Shown: positions 9,266 to 19,491 of the stretch, one piece after another | Numbering within the stretch: position 1 is the stretch's first letter | How the letters are laid out: each line of letters opens with the position of its first letter | Assembly (NCBI GenBank): GCA_902563575.1 | Contig: CACEXV010000001.1 | Coordinates: 124,001 to 188,000, forward strand | Length of the DNA: 64,000 nt | Origin: an uncultured Pelagibacteraceae bacterium | Lineage (GTDB): Bacteria > Pseudomonadota > Alphaproteobacteria > Pelagibacterales > Pelagibacteraceae | Direction: 5' to 3' | Program-made: the position numbers and the translations under genes | The notes under the pieces: model-generated | The model's database searches: none | What the model saw: only the letters and a program-made list of their open reading frames with translations | What the model was told of the DNA's origin: nothing

Positions 9266-10576
9266 TTATATAAGTTTAGATTTTATTTCTTCCAATGAAA
9301 TAATTGAACTAACATCTTTATCATTTTTATATTCAAATTTATCAGAAGTTGATTTAGATCCAATTATTATTTGGTTTGGTATTCCAATTAACTCATGCTT
9401 AGTAAATTTACTTGACATACTTTCATCAGTGTCATCCAATAATGCGTCAATATTTTGTTTTTTAAGCTCCTCATAGACTTTTTCTGCTTTTTTGAGATTT
9501 TCTGTATTATTTTTATTAAAATTTGGGATGATTACAACATCAAATGGTGAAATAGACTTGGGCCACTTCATTTTATTATTTAGAAACTTAGCTTCGATTA
9601 TCGCTGCAACAAGCCTGGAGACACCAATCCCGTAAGATCCCATTTTTATACTTGTTTTCTTCCCGTCTTTGGTATCAACGAAACAATTTAATGGTTTTGA
9701 ATATTTATCTGAAAAATAAAATATATGACCAACCTCTATACCTTTCGTTATCATCTGATTGTCTTTTTTAACCTTTTTATCGAATTCTTTTTTACTAAAC
9801 TTTTCATCTGTAACCGCATAAATTTCAGAAAATTCATTTCTCATTTTTTCTAGTGAGGATTTGTCCTCGTTATATTTTTCTAATTTTATTTTTAAAATAC
9901 TTTTATCTGCAAATATTTTACTTTCTCCTGTGTCTGCCAAGATAACAAATTCATGAGATAAGTCTCCGCCAATTGGACCTGTGTCGGCTGCCATGGGAAT
10001 AGCTTCGAGACCTAATCTTTTAAAAGTTTTTAAGTAAGCATAAAACATTTTATTATATGATATTTTTGCACTTTCATCATCAACATCAAAAGAATAAGCA
10101 TCTTTCATGTAAAACTCTCTGCATCTCATCACTCCAAATCTTGGTCTGATTTCATCTCTAAATTTCCATTGAATATGATAAAGAATTTGAGGAAGAGATT
10201 TATAAGATTTAATACTAGATCTAAATATATCTGTTATCAGCTCTTCATTAGTTGGGCCGTAAAGAATTTCTCTACCTTGTCTATCCTTAATTCTCAACAT
10301 TTCCTCACCGTAATCATCGTAACGGCCGCTTTCCTTCCAAATTTCTGCTGATTGTATTGTCGGCATCAGTAATTCCTGTGCACCTATCTTGTTTTGCTCC
10401 TCTCTAACAATTTGCTCAATTTTTTTCATTACTTTAAATCCAAGGGGCAACCATGAATAAATTCCTGCAGCAGATTGTTTTATCATCCCAGTCCTTAACA
10501 TTAATTGATGAGATTTAATTGTTGCATCTGAGGGTAAGTCTTTAGTTATTGGTAAAAATAATTTTGATAATCTCAT
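9266..10576 (-). CDS. proS: Prolyl-tRNA synthetase, short form without insertion domain
   Basis: Class II aminoacyl-tRNA synthetase. Motif 2 is in FRDEIRPRFGVMRCREFYMK (about residue 143) and motif 3 in GSYGIGVSRLVAA (about 345). At 436 residues it lacks the large editing insertion domain found in about 570-residue bacterial ProRS; many alphaproteobacteria have this short form and clear Ala-tRNA(Pro) with a separate deacylase, not seen in this window. The C-terminal anticodon-binding domain is present. Start and upstream stop overlap by 1 bp. Confidence 0.96.
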   Translation of the reverse strand: MRLSKLFLPITKDLPSDATIKSHQLMLRTGMIKQSAAGIYSWLPLGFKVMKKIEQIVREEQNKIGAQELLMPTIQSAEIWKESGRYDDYGEEMLRIKDRQGREILYGPTNEELITDIFRSSIKSYKSLPQILYHIQWKFRDEIRPRFGVMRCREFYMKDAYSFDVDDESAKISYNKMFYAYLKTFKRLGLEAIPMAADTGPIGGDLSHEFVILADTGESKIFADKSILKIKLEKYNEDKSSLEKMRNEFSEIYAVTDEKFSKKEFDKKVKKDNQMITKGIEVGHIFYFSDKYSKPLNCFVDTKDGKKTSIKMGSYGIGVSRLVAAIIEAKFLNNKMKWPKSISPFDVVIIPNFNKNNTENLKKAEKVYEELKKQNIDALLDDTDESMSSKFTKHELIGIPNQIIIGSKSTSDKFEYKNDKDVSSIISLEEIKSKLI

Positions 10577-10830
10577 TAATTAAAAAAACTCCTTAAATTT
10601 AAAAATTCACTATTAACCATATAATATATTCCAATAAAAAGAACGCTAGTTAAGATTGTTGTATAAATAAATTTTTTTCCAATATTGGGATTTTTTGGTG
10701 ATCCGGGATCAGCTCCTCTTATATCTTCAGTAAATTTTCTATTATCATGTTTTATACCTATAGGCAAAAATGAAAAAAAAACAATCCACCAAATAATAAC
10801 ATATACAACTATTGATCCAGTTAACGACAT
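10576..10830 (-). CDS. DUF1467 family small membrane protein
   Basis: An 84-residue protein with two predicted membrane helices (about 6–25 and 54–70) joined by a polar loop containing the family's DIRGADPGSPKNP-like segment. DUF1467 proteins occur in alphaproteobacteria next to rnj and proS, exactly as here; function is unknown. Overlaps of 1 bp on both sides suggest tight translational coupling. The family assignment is from memory of the motif and context. Confidence 0.8.
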   Translation of the reverse strand: MSLTGSIVVYVIIWWIVFFSFLPIGIKHDNRKFTEDIRGADPGSPKNPNIGKKFIYTTILTSVLFIGIYYMVNSEFLNLRSFFN

Positions 10831-12491
10831 TATAATCTCGCGATATTTATATTGGTATAAGGTTTTTTCCCTGTTTTATCTTTTATAAGTCTTCTACAAT
10901 TGTTTTTAATACTTTCTATCAAATTTTTTTCATGTTTTTTATTTTCTAGAGAAAAGGATTTACAAACTTTATGAATTTCTCCTTCCATGTCGAAAATTAT
11001 ATCATCTACATCTTCCTCTTTATTTGGGATACCCTTGAAGGAAATTATTGGTTTTGTTAACTTTCCTGAGTCTGATATTATGATTGTTACTTCAAGATAT
11101 CCATTAGATGCTAAATTTCTTCGCTCTTTTATAGATCGAGATTCTGAATTTACACTTACTTCGCCATCTAAATACATTTTTCCAGAAGGTGCTTTATCCA
11201 CTATTTTTGCATTTTTCGAAGGTATTAATTTAATTATATCCCCATTTTCAACTTGTAATGAGTATGGTACCTGCATTTCTTTTGAAAATGATATGTGTTC
11301 TTTCATATGCCTGTGTTCTCCATGAACTGGGATAACACAATTTGGCTTTACCCATGAATACATATCTTTCAAATCGTCTCTGTTAGGATGACCTGAAACA
11401 TGAACAAAAGCATTTTCCTCAGTTATCAAATTAATATCTTTTTTTGTAATTAAATTTTGTAATTTATAAAGCTTCTTTTCATTACCAGGGATCATTTTTG
11501 AAGAAAAAATTATTGTATCTCCTGCCTCTATATATACGTCTGGATGAGTGTCATTTATTACTCTATTCGTTGCGCCCATTGGCTCACCCTGACTACCGGT
11601 GCAAAGAAAAATGATTTCCTCACGCGGTATTTTATTTGAGTCTTTAACGTCAATTGGTTCCAACAAATTTCCTAGATACCCGCATTGTCTTGCTGCCTTA
11701 TAAATTCTTAACATTGATCTACCAACTAAACATATTTTTCTATTAGTTTTTTTTGCACAATAAAAAACTGTTTCCATTCTTGCAACATTAGAGGCAAATG
11801 ATGTGACTATAATTTTTTTTTTTTGTTTTTCTATTATGTTTAATAAACTATCACGAACATCTGATTCTGAACCAGCTCTACCCGGATATAAAACATTTGT
11901 AGAGTCGCAAATCATTGCGATAACCCCTTTTTTTCCTATCTCAATTAATTTTTGTTTATCAATATTATTACCAATGAGAGGGTTGGGGTCAATTTTCCAG
12001 TCGCCTGTATGAAGAACTGTACCTAGTGGAGTATTAATACTAAGACCATTAGGTTCAAGAATAGAATGAGTTAATGTCACAAAATCTATATTAAATGGAC
12101 CAAGCTTTAAATTACTGTTTAATTGAACAATTTTTATTTTACTGCTAATGTCAATTTTTTTTTCTTTGAACTTTTCCTGAACTAACACAGCGGTAAATGG
12201 AGTAGCATAAATATTACAATTTAGTTGCGGCCATATATGAGCTATGGCACCTATATGGTCTTCATGCGCATGGGTCAAAACTATTCCCAGTAAATCTTTT
12301 TTTTTATCAATTAGGAAACTCGGGTCTGGAAATATCAAATCAATGCCTGGTATTGAGTCGTCTGCAAATGTTACACCCATATCTACCACTATCCATTTCC
12401 TATTTTCCTCATTTCCATAGGCATAAAGATTCATATTCATCCCTATCTCACCTGAGCCTCCTAGCGGACAAAATAAAAGTTCATCTTTCAT
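10830..12491 (-). CDS. rnj: Ribonuclease J
   Basis: Metallo-beta-lactamase/beta-CASP nuclease with 5'-3' exo- and endonuclease activity on RNA. The metal-binding motif THAHEDHIGA is at about residues 72–81, followed by HTGDWKID, CDSTNVLYPGR, the beta-CASP segments, and the C-terminal HVSGHPNRDD and PVHGEHRHM motifs. The 553-residue length is normal. The window also carries an RNase E/G, so both RNA-decay enzymes coexist, as in several other alphaproteobacteria. It abuts coaX and overlaps the DUF1467 gene by 1 bp. Confidence 0.96.
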   Translation of the reverse strand: MKDELLFCPLGGSGEIGMNMNLYAYGNEENRKWIVVDMGVTFADDSIPGIDLIFPDPSFLIDKKKDLLGIVLTHAHEDHIGAIAHIWPQLNCNIYATPFTAVLVQEKFKEKKIDISSKIKIVQLNSNLKLGPFNIDFVTLTHSILEPNGLSINTPLGTVLHTGDWKIDPNPLIGNNIDKQKLIEIGKKGVIAMICDSTNVLYPGRAGSESDVRDSLLNIIEKQKKKIIVTSFASNVARMETVFYCAKKTNRKICLVGRSMLRIYKAARQCGYLGNLLEPIDVKDSNKIPREEIIFLCTGSQGEPMGATNRVINDTHPDVYIEAGDTIIFSSKMIPGNEKKLYKLQNLITKKDINLITEENAFVHVSGHPNRDDLKDMYSWVKPNCVIPVHGEHRHMKEHISFSKEMQVPYSLQVENGDIIKLIPSKNAKIVDKAPSGKMYLDGEVSVNSESRSIKERRNLASNGYLEVTIIISDSGKLTKPIISFKGIPNKEEDVDDIIFDMEGEIHKVCKSFSLENKKHEKNLIESIKNNCRRLIKDKTGKKPYTNINIARL

Positions 12492-13229
12492 CTAATTCCT
12501 TGTTAATTTTAATAGACCCTTTATTGTAAGATCTTTATCAACTTTAGTTTTATACTTTAAAGATTTTCTAAACAAATGAGAAAATCCACCAGTTAAAATT
12601 ATATTAAAGTTTTTTTTGTATTTTTCTATAATCAGTCTAATTATATTGTTAATTAAACCAATATAACCCCAATAAAATCCAGATCTTACTGCTTCTTTTG
12701 TATTTTTTCCAACAATAGACTTAATTTTTTTAAGACTAAGAGGTTTTATTAGAGAGGCTTTAGTTATTAATGTATCTAAAGACAATCTTACTCCCGGTGC
12801 AATTACTCCTCCCATATATTGATTTTTTATAATAACATCAAATGTAGTAGCTGTTCCAAAATCTATAATAATAAAATTTTTTTTCAAATCGGCAACACTC
12901 AAAGCATTAGCAAGTCTATCTGAGCCAACTTGATATTTATTAATTTTGATCTTTATTAATTTATTCAAATTCTTTTGTTTAAGTTCAATAATGTTACAAT
13001 TTATCTTTTTTTTAAAAAATCTTTTTAAATTATTGAGTAAATTGGGGACGACACTACTACAAATAATCGTGTTAATTAAAATTTTTTTATTATCAAGAAA
13101 TTTAAGTTTTTTATTGAGATAATTAAAATTTAATCTATCTGAATTTAATTTAATTTTTTTTGTAAATTTTTTTTCATATAAATAAAATTTTGTTTCTGTG
13201 TTCCCTATATCAATTAATAATATTTTCAA
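12492..13229 (-). CDS. coaX: Type III pantothenate kinase
   Basis: First step of CoA synthesis, phosphorylating pantothenate. Family motifs are DIGNTETKFYLYE (about 6–18, phosphate binding), GSDRLANALSVA, IDFGTATTFDVI, GGVIAPGVRLSLDTL and ILTGGFSHLF. It has 245 residues. The start is TTG at 13229, placed where the family normally begins (next residues KILLIDIGNTE) and preceded by GGAGC; it overlaps birA by 4 bp. No other pantothenate kinase is visible in the window. Confidence 0.93.
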   Translation of the reverse strand: MKILLIDIGNTETKFYLYEKKFTKKIKLNSDRLNFNYLNKKLKFLDNKKILINTIICSSVVPNLLNNLKRFFKKKINCNIIELKQKNLNKLIKIKINKYQVGSDRLANALSVADLKKNFIIIDFGTATTFDVIIKNQYMGGVIAPGVRLSLDTLITKASLIKPLSLKKIKSIVGKNTKEAVRSGFYWGYIGLINNIIRLIIEKYKKNFNIILTGGFSHLFRKSLKYKTKVDKDLTIKGLLKLTRN

Positions 13230-13750
13230 TTAAAGCTCCTTAAACTTTTTAGATATTTTTTTTTTATAATATTATATATATCGTTCTTTTTAATTTTTTT
13301 TTTTGTGTAGTTAGATAAATGTGAAGTTGGGTAATTGTCGATTTTCGGGCTTTTAATCAAGTTTAGACCAATTCCAACAATTAAAAATCTTCTTTTCTCC
13401 CTTGTAATGATCTCTTGTAAAATGCCACAAACTTTTTTTTTATCTATAAGTAGATCATTGGGTGGTTTTATATAAATTTTTTTTTTTATGATATTACCTA
13501 AAGCGCTTTTTATAATTCTACAATTTTTTTTTGTTATCTCATTTATTTTTAATCTCTTATTTATTTCAAAGAAGATGCTCATAAAGATATTGCCCTTCAG
13601 AGAAATCCACTTATTCCCGTACCTACCCCTACCTCCTGTCTGAATATTAGAAACTATAATTGTTGGGCTAAAAATCTTATTTTTTAAAAGTTTTACAGCA
13701 TAATTATTAGTGCTGTCTACTTTATTTAGTTTGATTAAATTGAAGTTCAT
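13226..13750 (-). CDS. birA: Biotin--[acetyl-CoA-carboxylase] ligase, short catalytic form
   Basis: Transfers biotin to the Lys of the AMKTMN motif in AccB (encoded at 56.3 kb). Residues TGGRGRYGNKW (about 38–48) form the biotinyl-AMP loop, followed by KPPNDLLIDKKKVCGIL (canonically KWPNDL) and IVGIGLNL. At 174 residues it has neither the N-terminal DNA-binding domain nor the usual C-terminal SH3-like domain, so it should be a monofunctional ligase and not a repressor. It lies between coaX and nuoN with 4-bp and 1-bp overlaps. Confidence 0.9.
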   Translation of the reverse strand: MNFNLIKLNKVDSTNNYAVKLLKNKIFSPTIIVSNIQTGGRGRYGNKWISLKGNIFMSIFFEINKRLKINEITKKNCRIIKSALGNIIKKKIYIKPPNDLLIDKKKVCGILQEIITREKRRFLIVGIGLNLIKSPKIDNYPTSHLSNYTKKKIKKNDIYNIIKKKYLKSLRSFN

Positions 13751-15162
13751 TAATTCATAAATATTGGTTCTATGATATTATTTAATACTGAAGGATATAT
13801 AAAATAAGAAATTAATAATAAACAGCTTATAAAAATAATAGATGATGTTTGTAAATTTTTAATTTGGTCAAGTTTTGTCTGTTCCTCATCAAAATAGATA
13901 ATTTTTATCACTTTCAAATAATAAAAAGCTGATATTACTGTAGTTACTAGACCTACCACAGCCAAAGTATAAAGTTCACTTTTAATGACTGAAATAAAGA
14001 CATAGAATTTGGCAAAAAAACCTCCGAGTGGTGGTATTCCTGCCAAAGAAAAAAATATAATTAAAAAGGAAAAAGCTAGTATTGGTTTACTTTTAGATAT
14101 TCCAGCAAGATCATTTATTTTTTCTGTGTATGAGCCATTAAATTTCAATAAGTACAAACATGAAAATGCACCTATATTCATTACGACATAAATTACTAAA
14201 TATACTAAGGAAGAAGCGTAGCCATTTTGTTGACCTGTTGCAATTCCAGCTAAAACGTAACCGATATGACCGATTGAGCTATAAGCTAATAATCTTTTAA
14301 TATTTTGTTGACCGATGGCAGCGACTGCTCCTAAAATCATAGAGGCTATGGATAAAAAAATTACTATTAGCTGCCACTCAGATAAAATATTTTTAAAAGG
14401 TATATCCATAAATCTAATTATCACTGCTATACCTGCAATTTTTGGTACGACAGCAAAAAAATTAGTGACAGACGTCGGTGATCCCTCATAAACATCGGGT
14501 GTCCACATGTGAAAAGGAACTGCTGATACCTTAAATGCTAAACCTACTAAAATGAACACTATAGAGAACAAAGCTCCTATATTATCTGAATTTAACTCCA
14601 TTTGTATTACATCAAAATTAGTGGAGCCCGTAAATCCATAAAGTAGTGAACATCCATATAACAATAAACCGGAGGATAGTGCGCTAAGCACAAAATATTT
14701 CATGCCAGACTCAGTTGATTTTATATTATTTCGATCTATTGATGCCAGTATGTACAAAGCAAGAGATTGCAATTCGAGACCTAAATAAAAAAGAATAAGA
14801 TCATTAGAGCTTACCATGAAAAACATACCTAGAATTGATAATAAAACTAAGATTGGATACTCAAATTTTGAAATTTTCATATCTTTTATAAAATTTTGAG
14901 AGGCAAATAAAACAAACAAACTACTGATAAGAATTAAAATTTTTATAAAATTAGAGAATTTATCTCTAATAAAAGAATCTAAAAATATTTTTTCTAAAGT
15001 TTCGTTAGAGTAAAATACCAAAAAACCGGTGCATATAATTATTAAAACACAAATTTTATTTACTAAGCTATAGGTATTTTTTAAGAATACACCGACCATC
15101 AAAACTACAAAAATGCTTAATGTCAAAAAAATTTCTGGAAATATTACTTCTAAGTTAGTCAT
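13750..15162 (-). CDS. nuoN: NADH-quinone oxidoreductase subunit N
   Basis: Antiporter-like proton-pumping membrane subunit of Complex I. It has 470 residues with about 14 hydrophobic helices. The proton-channel signatures SSALSSGLLLYGCSLLYG, FHMWTPDVYEGSPT and KRLLAYSSIGHIGYVLAG are conserved. It is the last nuo gene, 2 bp downstream of nuoM. Confidence 0.96.
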   Translation of the reverse strand: MTNLEVIFPEIFLTLSIFVVLMVGVFLKNTYSLVNKICVLIIICTGFLVFYSNETLEKIFLDSFIRDKFSNFIKILILISSLFVLFASQNFIKDMKISKFEYPILVLLSILGMFFMVSSNDLILFYLGLELQSLALYILASIDRNNIKSTESGMKYFVLSALSSGLLLYGCSLLYGFTGSTNFDVIQMELNSDNIGALFSIVFILVGLAFKVSAVPFHMWTPDVYEGSPTSVTNFFAVVPKIAGIAVIIRFMDIPFKNILSEWQLIVIFLSIASMILGAVAAIGQQNIKRLLAYSSIGHIGYVLAGIATGQQNGYASSLVYLVIYVVMNIGAFSCLYLLKFNGSYTEKINDLAGISKSKPILAFSFLIIFFSLAGIPPLGGFFAKFYVFISVIKSELYTLAVVGLVTTVISAFYYLKVIKIIYFDEEQTKLDQIKNLQTSSIIFISCLLLISYFIYPSVLNNIIEPIFMN

Positions 15163-15164
15163 AA

Positions 15165-16655
15165 TTATCTAGAGTTTACCTCAACACTTGCTAAATTATT
15201 TTGATAATTACTTATTAGACTATTAACTGAAGTGTCTACAGTGTTTAAAATTAAATTTGGGTAAAATCCCAAACCAATAGTCAGTAATGCTAATATAGCA
15301 AGTATTGCAAGCTCTGATTTGTTTACATCAGTAAGTTTAGTCACACTCTCATTTGTAACTTTTCCAAAAATTACTCTTTTGGCTAGCCAAAGCATATATG
15401 CCGCTCCTAGGACTACTCCAAAAGTCGCTAATACTGCCGCCAAATAATTTTTAGTAAATGTACCAACTAATACCAAAAACTCACCGATAAAACCTGTTGT
15501 CCCAGGTAAGCCAAGAGATGCTAGTGTAAATATAATAAATATTAAAGAAAATTTAGGCAAATAATTTACAACCCCGCCATAAGATCTTATGTCTCTTGTC
15601 TGCATTCTATCATATAAAACTCCGACGCATAAAAATAACGCTGCAGAAATTATTCCGTGACTTATCATTTGGAACATTCCACCTTCAATTCCTTGTTTTG
15701 TAAAAGTGAAAATACCTAATGTTACATATCCCATATGAGCTACTGAGGAATAAGCGATAAGTTTTTTCATATCATCTTGCATCAAAGCTACCAGTGAAGT
15801 GTAAAGAATTGCAATTAAACTCAATGTAAAGACTAGAGGAGTAAAGTATTCAGAACCATGAGGAAACATACCTATTGAAAATCTCAAAAAACCATAACCT
15901 GCCATTTTTAACAATATTGCTGCTAAAATTACAGAGCCAGCTGTAGGGGCTTCCACGTGTGCATCTGGTAGCCAAGTATGGACAGGCCACATTGGCAATT
16001 TTACAGCAAAAGAACTGAAAAAAGCCAGCCAAAGAATATTTTGATATTGAATTGGAATTTTAATTTCATAGATTTGTGTAACATCAGTTGTTCCAGTCAA
16101 TGTATATATTGCAATGATAGCAACGAGCATTAAAACGGAACCGAGTAAAGTGTAAAGAAAAAACTTATAAGCTGAGTAAACTCTTCTCTTTCCACCCCAT
16201 ATTCCGATTATTAGAAACATTGGAATTAAACCTGCTTCAAAAAATAAATAAAAGATAACTAAATCTAGTGAGCAAAAAACTCCTATCATGAATGTTTCTA
16301 AAATAAGAATGGCTATCAAAAATTCTCTCAATCTATTTTTAATTGAATTTACACAAGAGATTATACAAATTGGAGCGATAAATGCTGTTAGAACTATGAA
16401 TAAAACTGATATTCCATCTATACCTAATTTAAATTTGATAAAACCACTTATCCAATTTTTTTCTTCTAAAAATTGAAATCCATCAAATAACGGATCGAAC
16501 GACCACCAAATAAATAAAGATAAGAAAAAATTAGCAATACTAGTGAAGAGAGAAATATAAACCACACCAGTATTATTTTTGGGTTTAAATATCATAATAA
16601 ATAGCGCACCCAACAGTGGTAAGAAAATTATTGATGATAAAATAGGAAAATTCAT
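15165..16655 (-). CDS. nuoM: NADH-quinone oxidoreductase subunit M
   Basis: Antiporter-like membrane subunit of Complex I, 496 residues, about 14 helices. Conserved features are FYLFFEAGLIPMFLIIGIWG (key Glu in helix 5, about residue 140), LPDAHVEAPTAGSVILA and KKLIAYSSVAHMGYV. The start overlaps the nuoL stop by 1 bp. Confidence 0.96.
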   Translation of the reverse strand: MNFPILSSIIFLPLLGALFIMIFKPKNNTGVVYISLFTSIANFFLSLFIWWSFDPLFDGFQFLEEKNWISGFIKFKLGIDGISVLFIVLTAFIAPICIISCVNSIKNRLREFLIAILILETFMIGVFCSLDLVIFYLFFEAGLIPMFLIIGIWGGKRRVYSAYKFFLYTLLGSVLMLVAIIAIYTLTGTTDVTQIYEIKIPIQYQNILWLAFFSSFAVKLPMWPVHTWLPDAHVEAPTAGSVILAAILLKMAGYGFLRFSIGMFPHGSEYFTPLVFTLSLIAILYTSLVALMQDDMKKLIAYSSVAHMGYVTLGIFTFTKQGIEGGMFQMISHGIISAALFLCVGVLYDRMQTRDIRSYGGVVNYLPKFSLIFIIFTLASLGLPGTTGFIGEFLVLVGTFTKNYLAAVLATFGVVLGAAYMLWLAKRVIFGKVTNESVTKLTDVNKSELAILAILALLTIGLGFYPNLILNTVDTSVNSLISNYQNNLASVEVNSR

Positions 16656-18556
16656 TATTTTATTATAAAATAGGTTATTAATAGTGATAGGCCGATTAGC
16701 ATTACAAAAGCATAATCATATATAAAGCCGCTTTGAAACTTTGTCGCTTTATTTGACAAATTTTTAATTAATCTAGATACTCCATCAGGTCCAAATCTGT
16801 CGATTACTCCAACGTCCCCTTTTTTCCAAAAAAAATATCCAATCTTTTTTATAGGCCGAACTATTAAGCTTTCATATAACTCATCAATATACCATTTGTT
16901 AAGTAAGAAATTATATAAAGGGTAATTTGTTTTTTTGAAGCTTACTAATATTTCTGGTTTTTTGATAAAATAAAAATAAGATACTGGAATTGCGGTAGTG
17001 ACTAAAATAGGTGTTGTAAGCAAAAACCAAAGCGGGACAGTATGTTCATCTTTTAAATTTAAAAAGAAAATAGAATCTTGCCAAAATTTTGAGCTTAACC
17101 CGATGAATAAATCTTTAAAGATATATCCAGAAAATAATGCTCCAAGCGACAATGCCATTAAAGGGATTAACATAACCATTGGTGACTCATGAATTGTATC
17201 TATTTTTTCTTTTCCTTTGTAATCTCCGAAAAAAGTTTTAAAAAAGAGCCTCCACGAATAAACAGACGTCAAGAAAGCAGTTATTATTCCAATAAAAGCT
17301 GCATAAGACCCTACTTTTGTACCGCTAATATATGCATATTCAATTATTGCATCCTTTGAATAAAAACCTGATAAAAAAGGAAAGCCTGTTAATGCCAAAG
17401 TTCCGATCAACATTAAAGCACAAGTCATTGGAATTTTTTTCCAGACACCTCCCATGTTCCTGATGTCCTGTTCGTCGTTGAATGCATGTATTACAGATCC
17501 TGCTCCTAAAAATAGTAAAGCTTTAAAGAAAGCGTGAGTGAATAAATGAAACATAGCTACTTGGTAAGCTCCAACACCAGCAGCGAAAAACATATATCCA
17601 AGCTGACTACATGTAGAATAAGCGATTATTTTTTTAATATCATTCTGAACTAAAGCTATTGATGCAGCAAAAATGGCGGTAATCATTCCTACGACAGCCA
17701 CAAAATTTAGTGCTTGAGTAGAATATTCGTAAATTGGCGAGCATTTTACTACCAAGAACACACCTGCTGTCACCATAGTTGCGGCATGGATCAGTGCCGA
17801 GACTGGCGTGGGTCCCTCCATAGCGTCTGGAAGCCATGTGTGTAAAAGAAATTGTGCGGATTTTCCCATCGCACCAATAAAAAGGGAGAAACAAATAACC
17901 GTGATTAAGTTAATTTTAACCCCTAAAAAATCGATTGTTTCGCTTTTAAATTCAGGTATGAGAGTGAAAACCTCGTTATAATTAATTGTTCCGAAAAAAT
18001 AAAATATTAGAAAAATGCCAATTGCAAGGCCGAAATCTCCAATCCTATTAACGATAAATGCTTTAATAGCAGCATTATTTGCAGTCTCTCTCTTGTACCA
18101 AAAACCAATTAACAAATAAGAACATAATCCTACACCCTCCCAGCCAAAAAATAATTGAAGAAAATTGTCAGATGCCACAAGCGTCAACATTGCAAAAGTG
18201 AATAAAGACAAATATGACATGAACCTTGGTTTATGCGGGTCACTACTCATGTAACCAATTGAGTAGATATGTACTATTGCAGAAACGGATGTGACAACCA
18301 CCAACATGACTGAACTTAAAGGATCAATGTTTATTGACCAGTTAGCGATAAATTCCCCCGATCTAATCCATTCAAATATTATATGATTATCGTACTCATT
18401 AAAAACTAAACCTCTATAAAAAATTATTACTGATATTACTGCAGACACCGTAATTAAAAAACTTGAAAAAACTTGTGAAAATTTATTTCCTAAAAACTTT
18501 CCGAAGTAAGTTACCAGTGCGCTTATTAATGGCAAAAAAATTAAAAAGTAAGGCAT
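16655..18556 (-). CDS. nuoL: NADH-quinone oxidoreductase subunit L
   Basis: Distal proton-pumping subunit, 633 residues, about 16 membrane helices with the long C-terminal lateral helix expected of NuoL. Diagnostic segments are FFGWEGVGLCSYLLIGFW (about residue 137), TWLPDAMEGPTPVSALIHAA and KKIIAYSTCSQLGYM. It abuts nuoK directly. Confidence 0.96.
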   Translation of the reverse strand: MPYFLIFLPLISALVTYFGKFLGNKFSQVFSSFLITVSAVISVIIFYRGLVFNEYDNHIIFEWIRSGEFIANWSINIDPLSSVMLVVVTSVSAIVHIYSIGYMSSDPHKPRFMSYLSLFTFAMLTLVASDNFLQLFFGWEGVGLCSYLLIGFWYKRETANNAAIKAFIVNRIGDFGLAIGIFLIFYFFGTINYNEVFTLIPEFKSETIDFLGVKINLITVICFSLFIGAMGKSAQFLLHTWLPDAMEGPTPVSALIHAATMVTAGVFLVVKCSPIYEYSTQALNFVAVVGMITAIFAASIALVQNDIKKIIAYSTCSQLGYMFFAAGVGAYQVAMFHLFTHAFFKALLFLGAGSVIHAFNDEQDIRNMGGVWKKIPMTCALMLIGTLALTGFPFLSGFYSKDAIIEYAYISGTKVGSYAAFIGIITAFLTSVYSWRLFFKTFFGDYKGKEKIDTIHESPMVMLIPLMALSLGALFSGYIFKDLFIGLSSKFWQDSIFFLNLKDEHTVPLWFLLTTPILVTTAIPVSYFYFIKKPEILVSFKKTNYPLYNFLLNKWYIDELYESLIVRPIKKIGYFFWKKGDVGVIDRFGPDGVSRLIKNLSNKATKFQSGFIYDYAFVMLIGLSLLITYFIIK

Positions 18557-18868
18557 TTAACCTTTCATCTCGTTTATATCCTCAACTCTTATAGATCCTC
18601 TGTTTCTGAAATAAACAACTATTATCGCAAGACCTATTGCAGCTTCAGCAGCTGCTACTGTTAAAGTAAGCATAGTAAAAATCTGCCCCAGTATATCCCC
18701 AGAAAAAATTGAGAATGAAATCAAATTAATGTTAACAGCTAAAAGAATTAATTCTATTGACATTAAGATTACTATCACATTTTTTCGATTTAAGAAAATT
18801 CCTAATGTTCCCAAAAAAAATATGATTGCACCTAATGACAAATAATGACCTAAGCCTACTTCAATCAT
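18557..18868 (-). CDS. nuoK: NADH-quinone oxidoreductase subunit K
   Basis: Small three-helix membrane subunit of Complex I with 103 residues. The buried Glu residues of the family are in [11 protein letters not shown] and [11 protein letters not shown] prefer the ATG at 18868 over the TTG one codon upstream. It overlaps the nuoJ end by 8 bp. Confidence 0.95.
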   Translation of the reverse strand: MIEVGLGHYLSLGAIIFFLGTLGIFLNRKNVIVILMSIELILLAVNINLISFSIFSGDILGQIFTMLTLTVAAAEAAIGLAIIVVYFRNRGSIRVEDINEMKG

Positions 18869-19490
18869 CAATTTTTACCCCTTTATCAAACGAAACTTCT
18901 TTTATTTCAACAGCAGATGACCTTTCTCTCGAAATTTGATTAAAATAACTTTGCCTTTTAATGTTTTCTCTTTTTCTATAAGTTAAAATAATTGCACCTA
19001 TCATGGAAAGCAAAAGTATTATTCCTGATATTTGAAAGTATAAAACGTAATCTGTATACATTACTGATCCAATTTCATGAGTGTTAGAAATTTTTTTATC
19101 CATATTTAGTGTTGAACTTGTCATCAAATTTTCTTTGTATTTCCAGCCTCCAACCACAACTAAAAGTTCTAAAAAGATTAATACACTAAACAACAATCCA
19201 ATCGGAATATGTGTAGATTTTTTTCCCATAAACCATGATTGTTTTTGTTCAGCTACATTTAACATCATGACAACGAATAAAAAAAGAACAGCTACAGCAC
19301 CAACATATACTATTAATAAAATCATTCCTAAAAACTCTGCTCCAACCATAATAAAAAGACAACCAACTGAAATAAAATCAAGTATTAAAAAAAAAACTGA
19401 ATTTATTGTACTTCTGGAAGTGATTACCATGAGTGCTGAAAAAATTGCAATAAATGAAAAAAAGTAAAAAAAGAATGCGTGAGTGTACAT
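18861..19490 (-). CDS. nuoJ: NADH-quinone oxidoreductase subunit J
   Basis: Membrane subunit of Complex I with five helices, 209 residues. The conserved third helix region ([20 protein letters not shown], about 55–74) forms part of the E-channel and pi-bulge. The C-terminal 50 residues after the last helix are charged and probably cytoplasmic. It starts 1 bp after the nuoI stop. Confidence 0.95.
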   Translation of the reverse strand: MYTHAFFFYFFSFIAIFSALMVITSRSTINSVFFLILDFISVGCLFIMVGAEFLGMILLIVYVGAVAVLFLFVVMMLNVAEQKQSWFMGKKSTHIPIGLLFSVLIFLELLVVVGGWKYKENLMTSSTLNMDKKISNTHEIGSVMYTDYVLYFQISGIILLLSMIGAIILTYRKRENIKRQSYFNQISRERSSAVEIKEVSFDKGVKIDD

Positions 19491-19491
19491 T

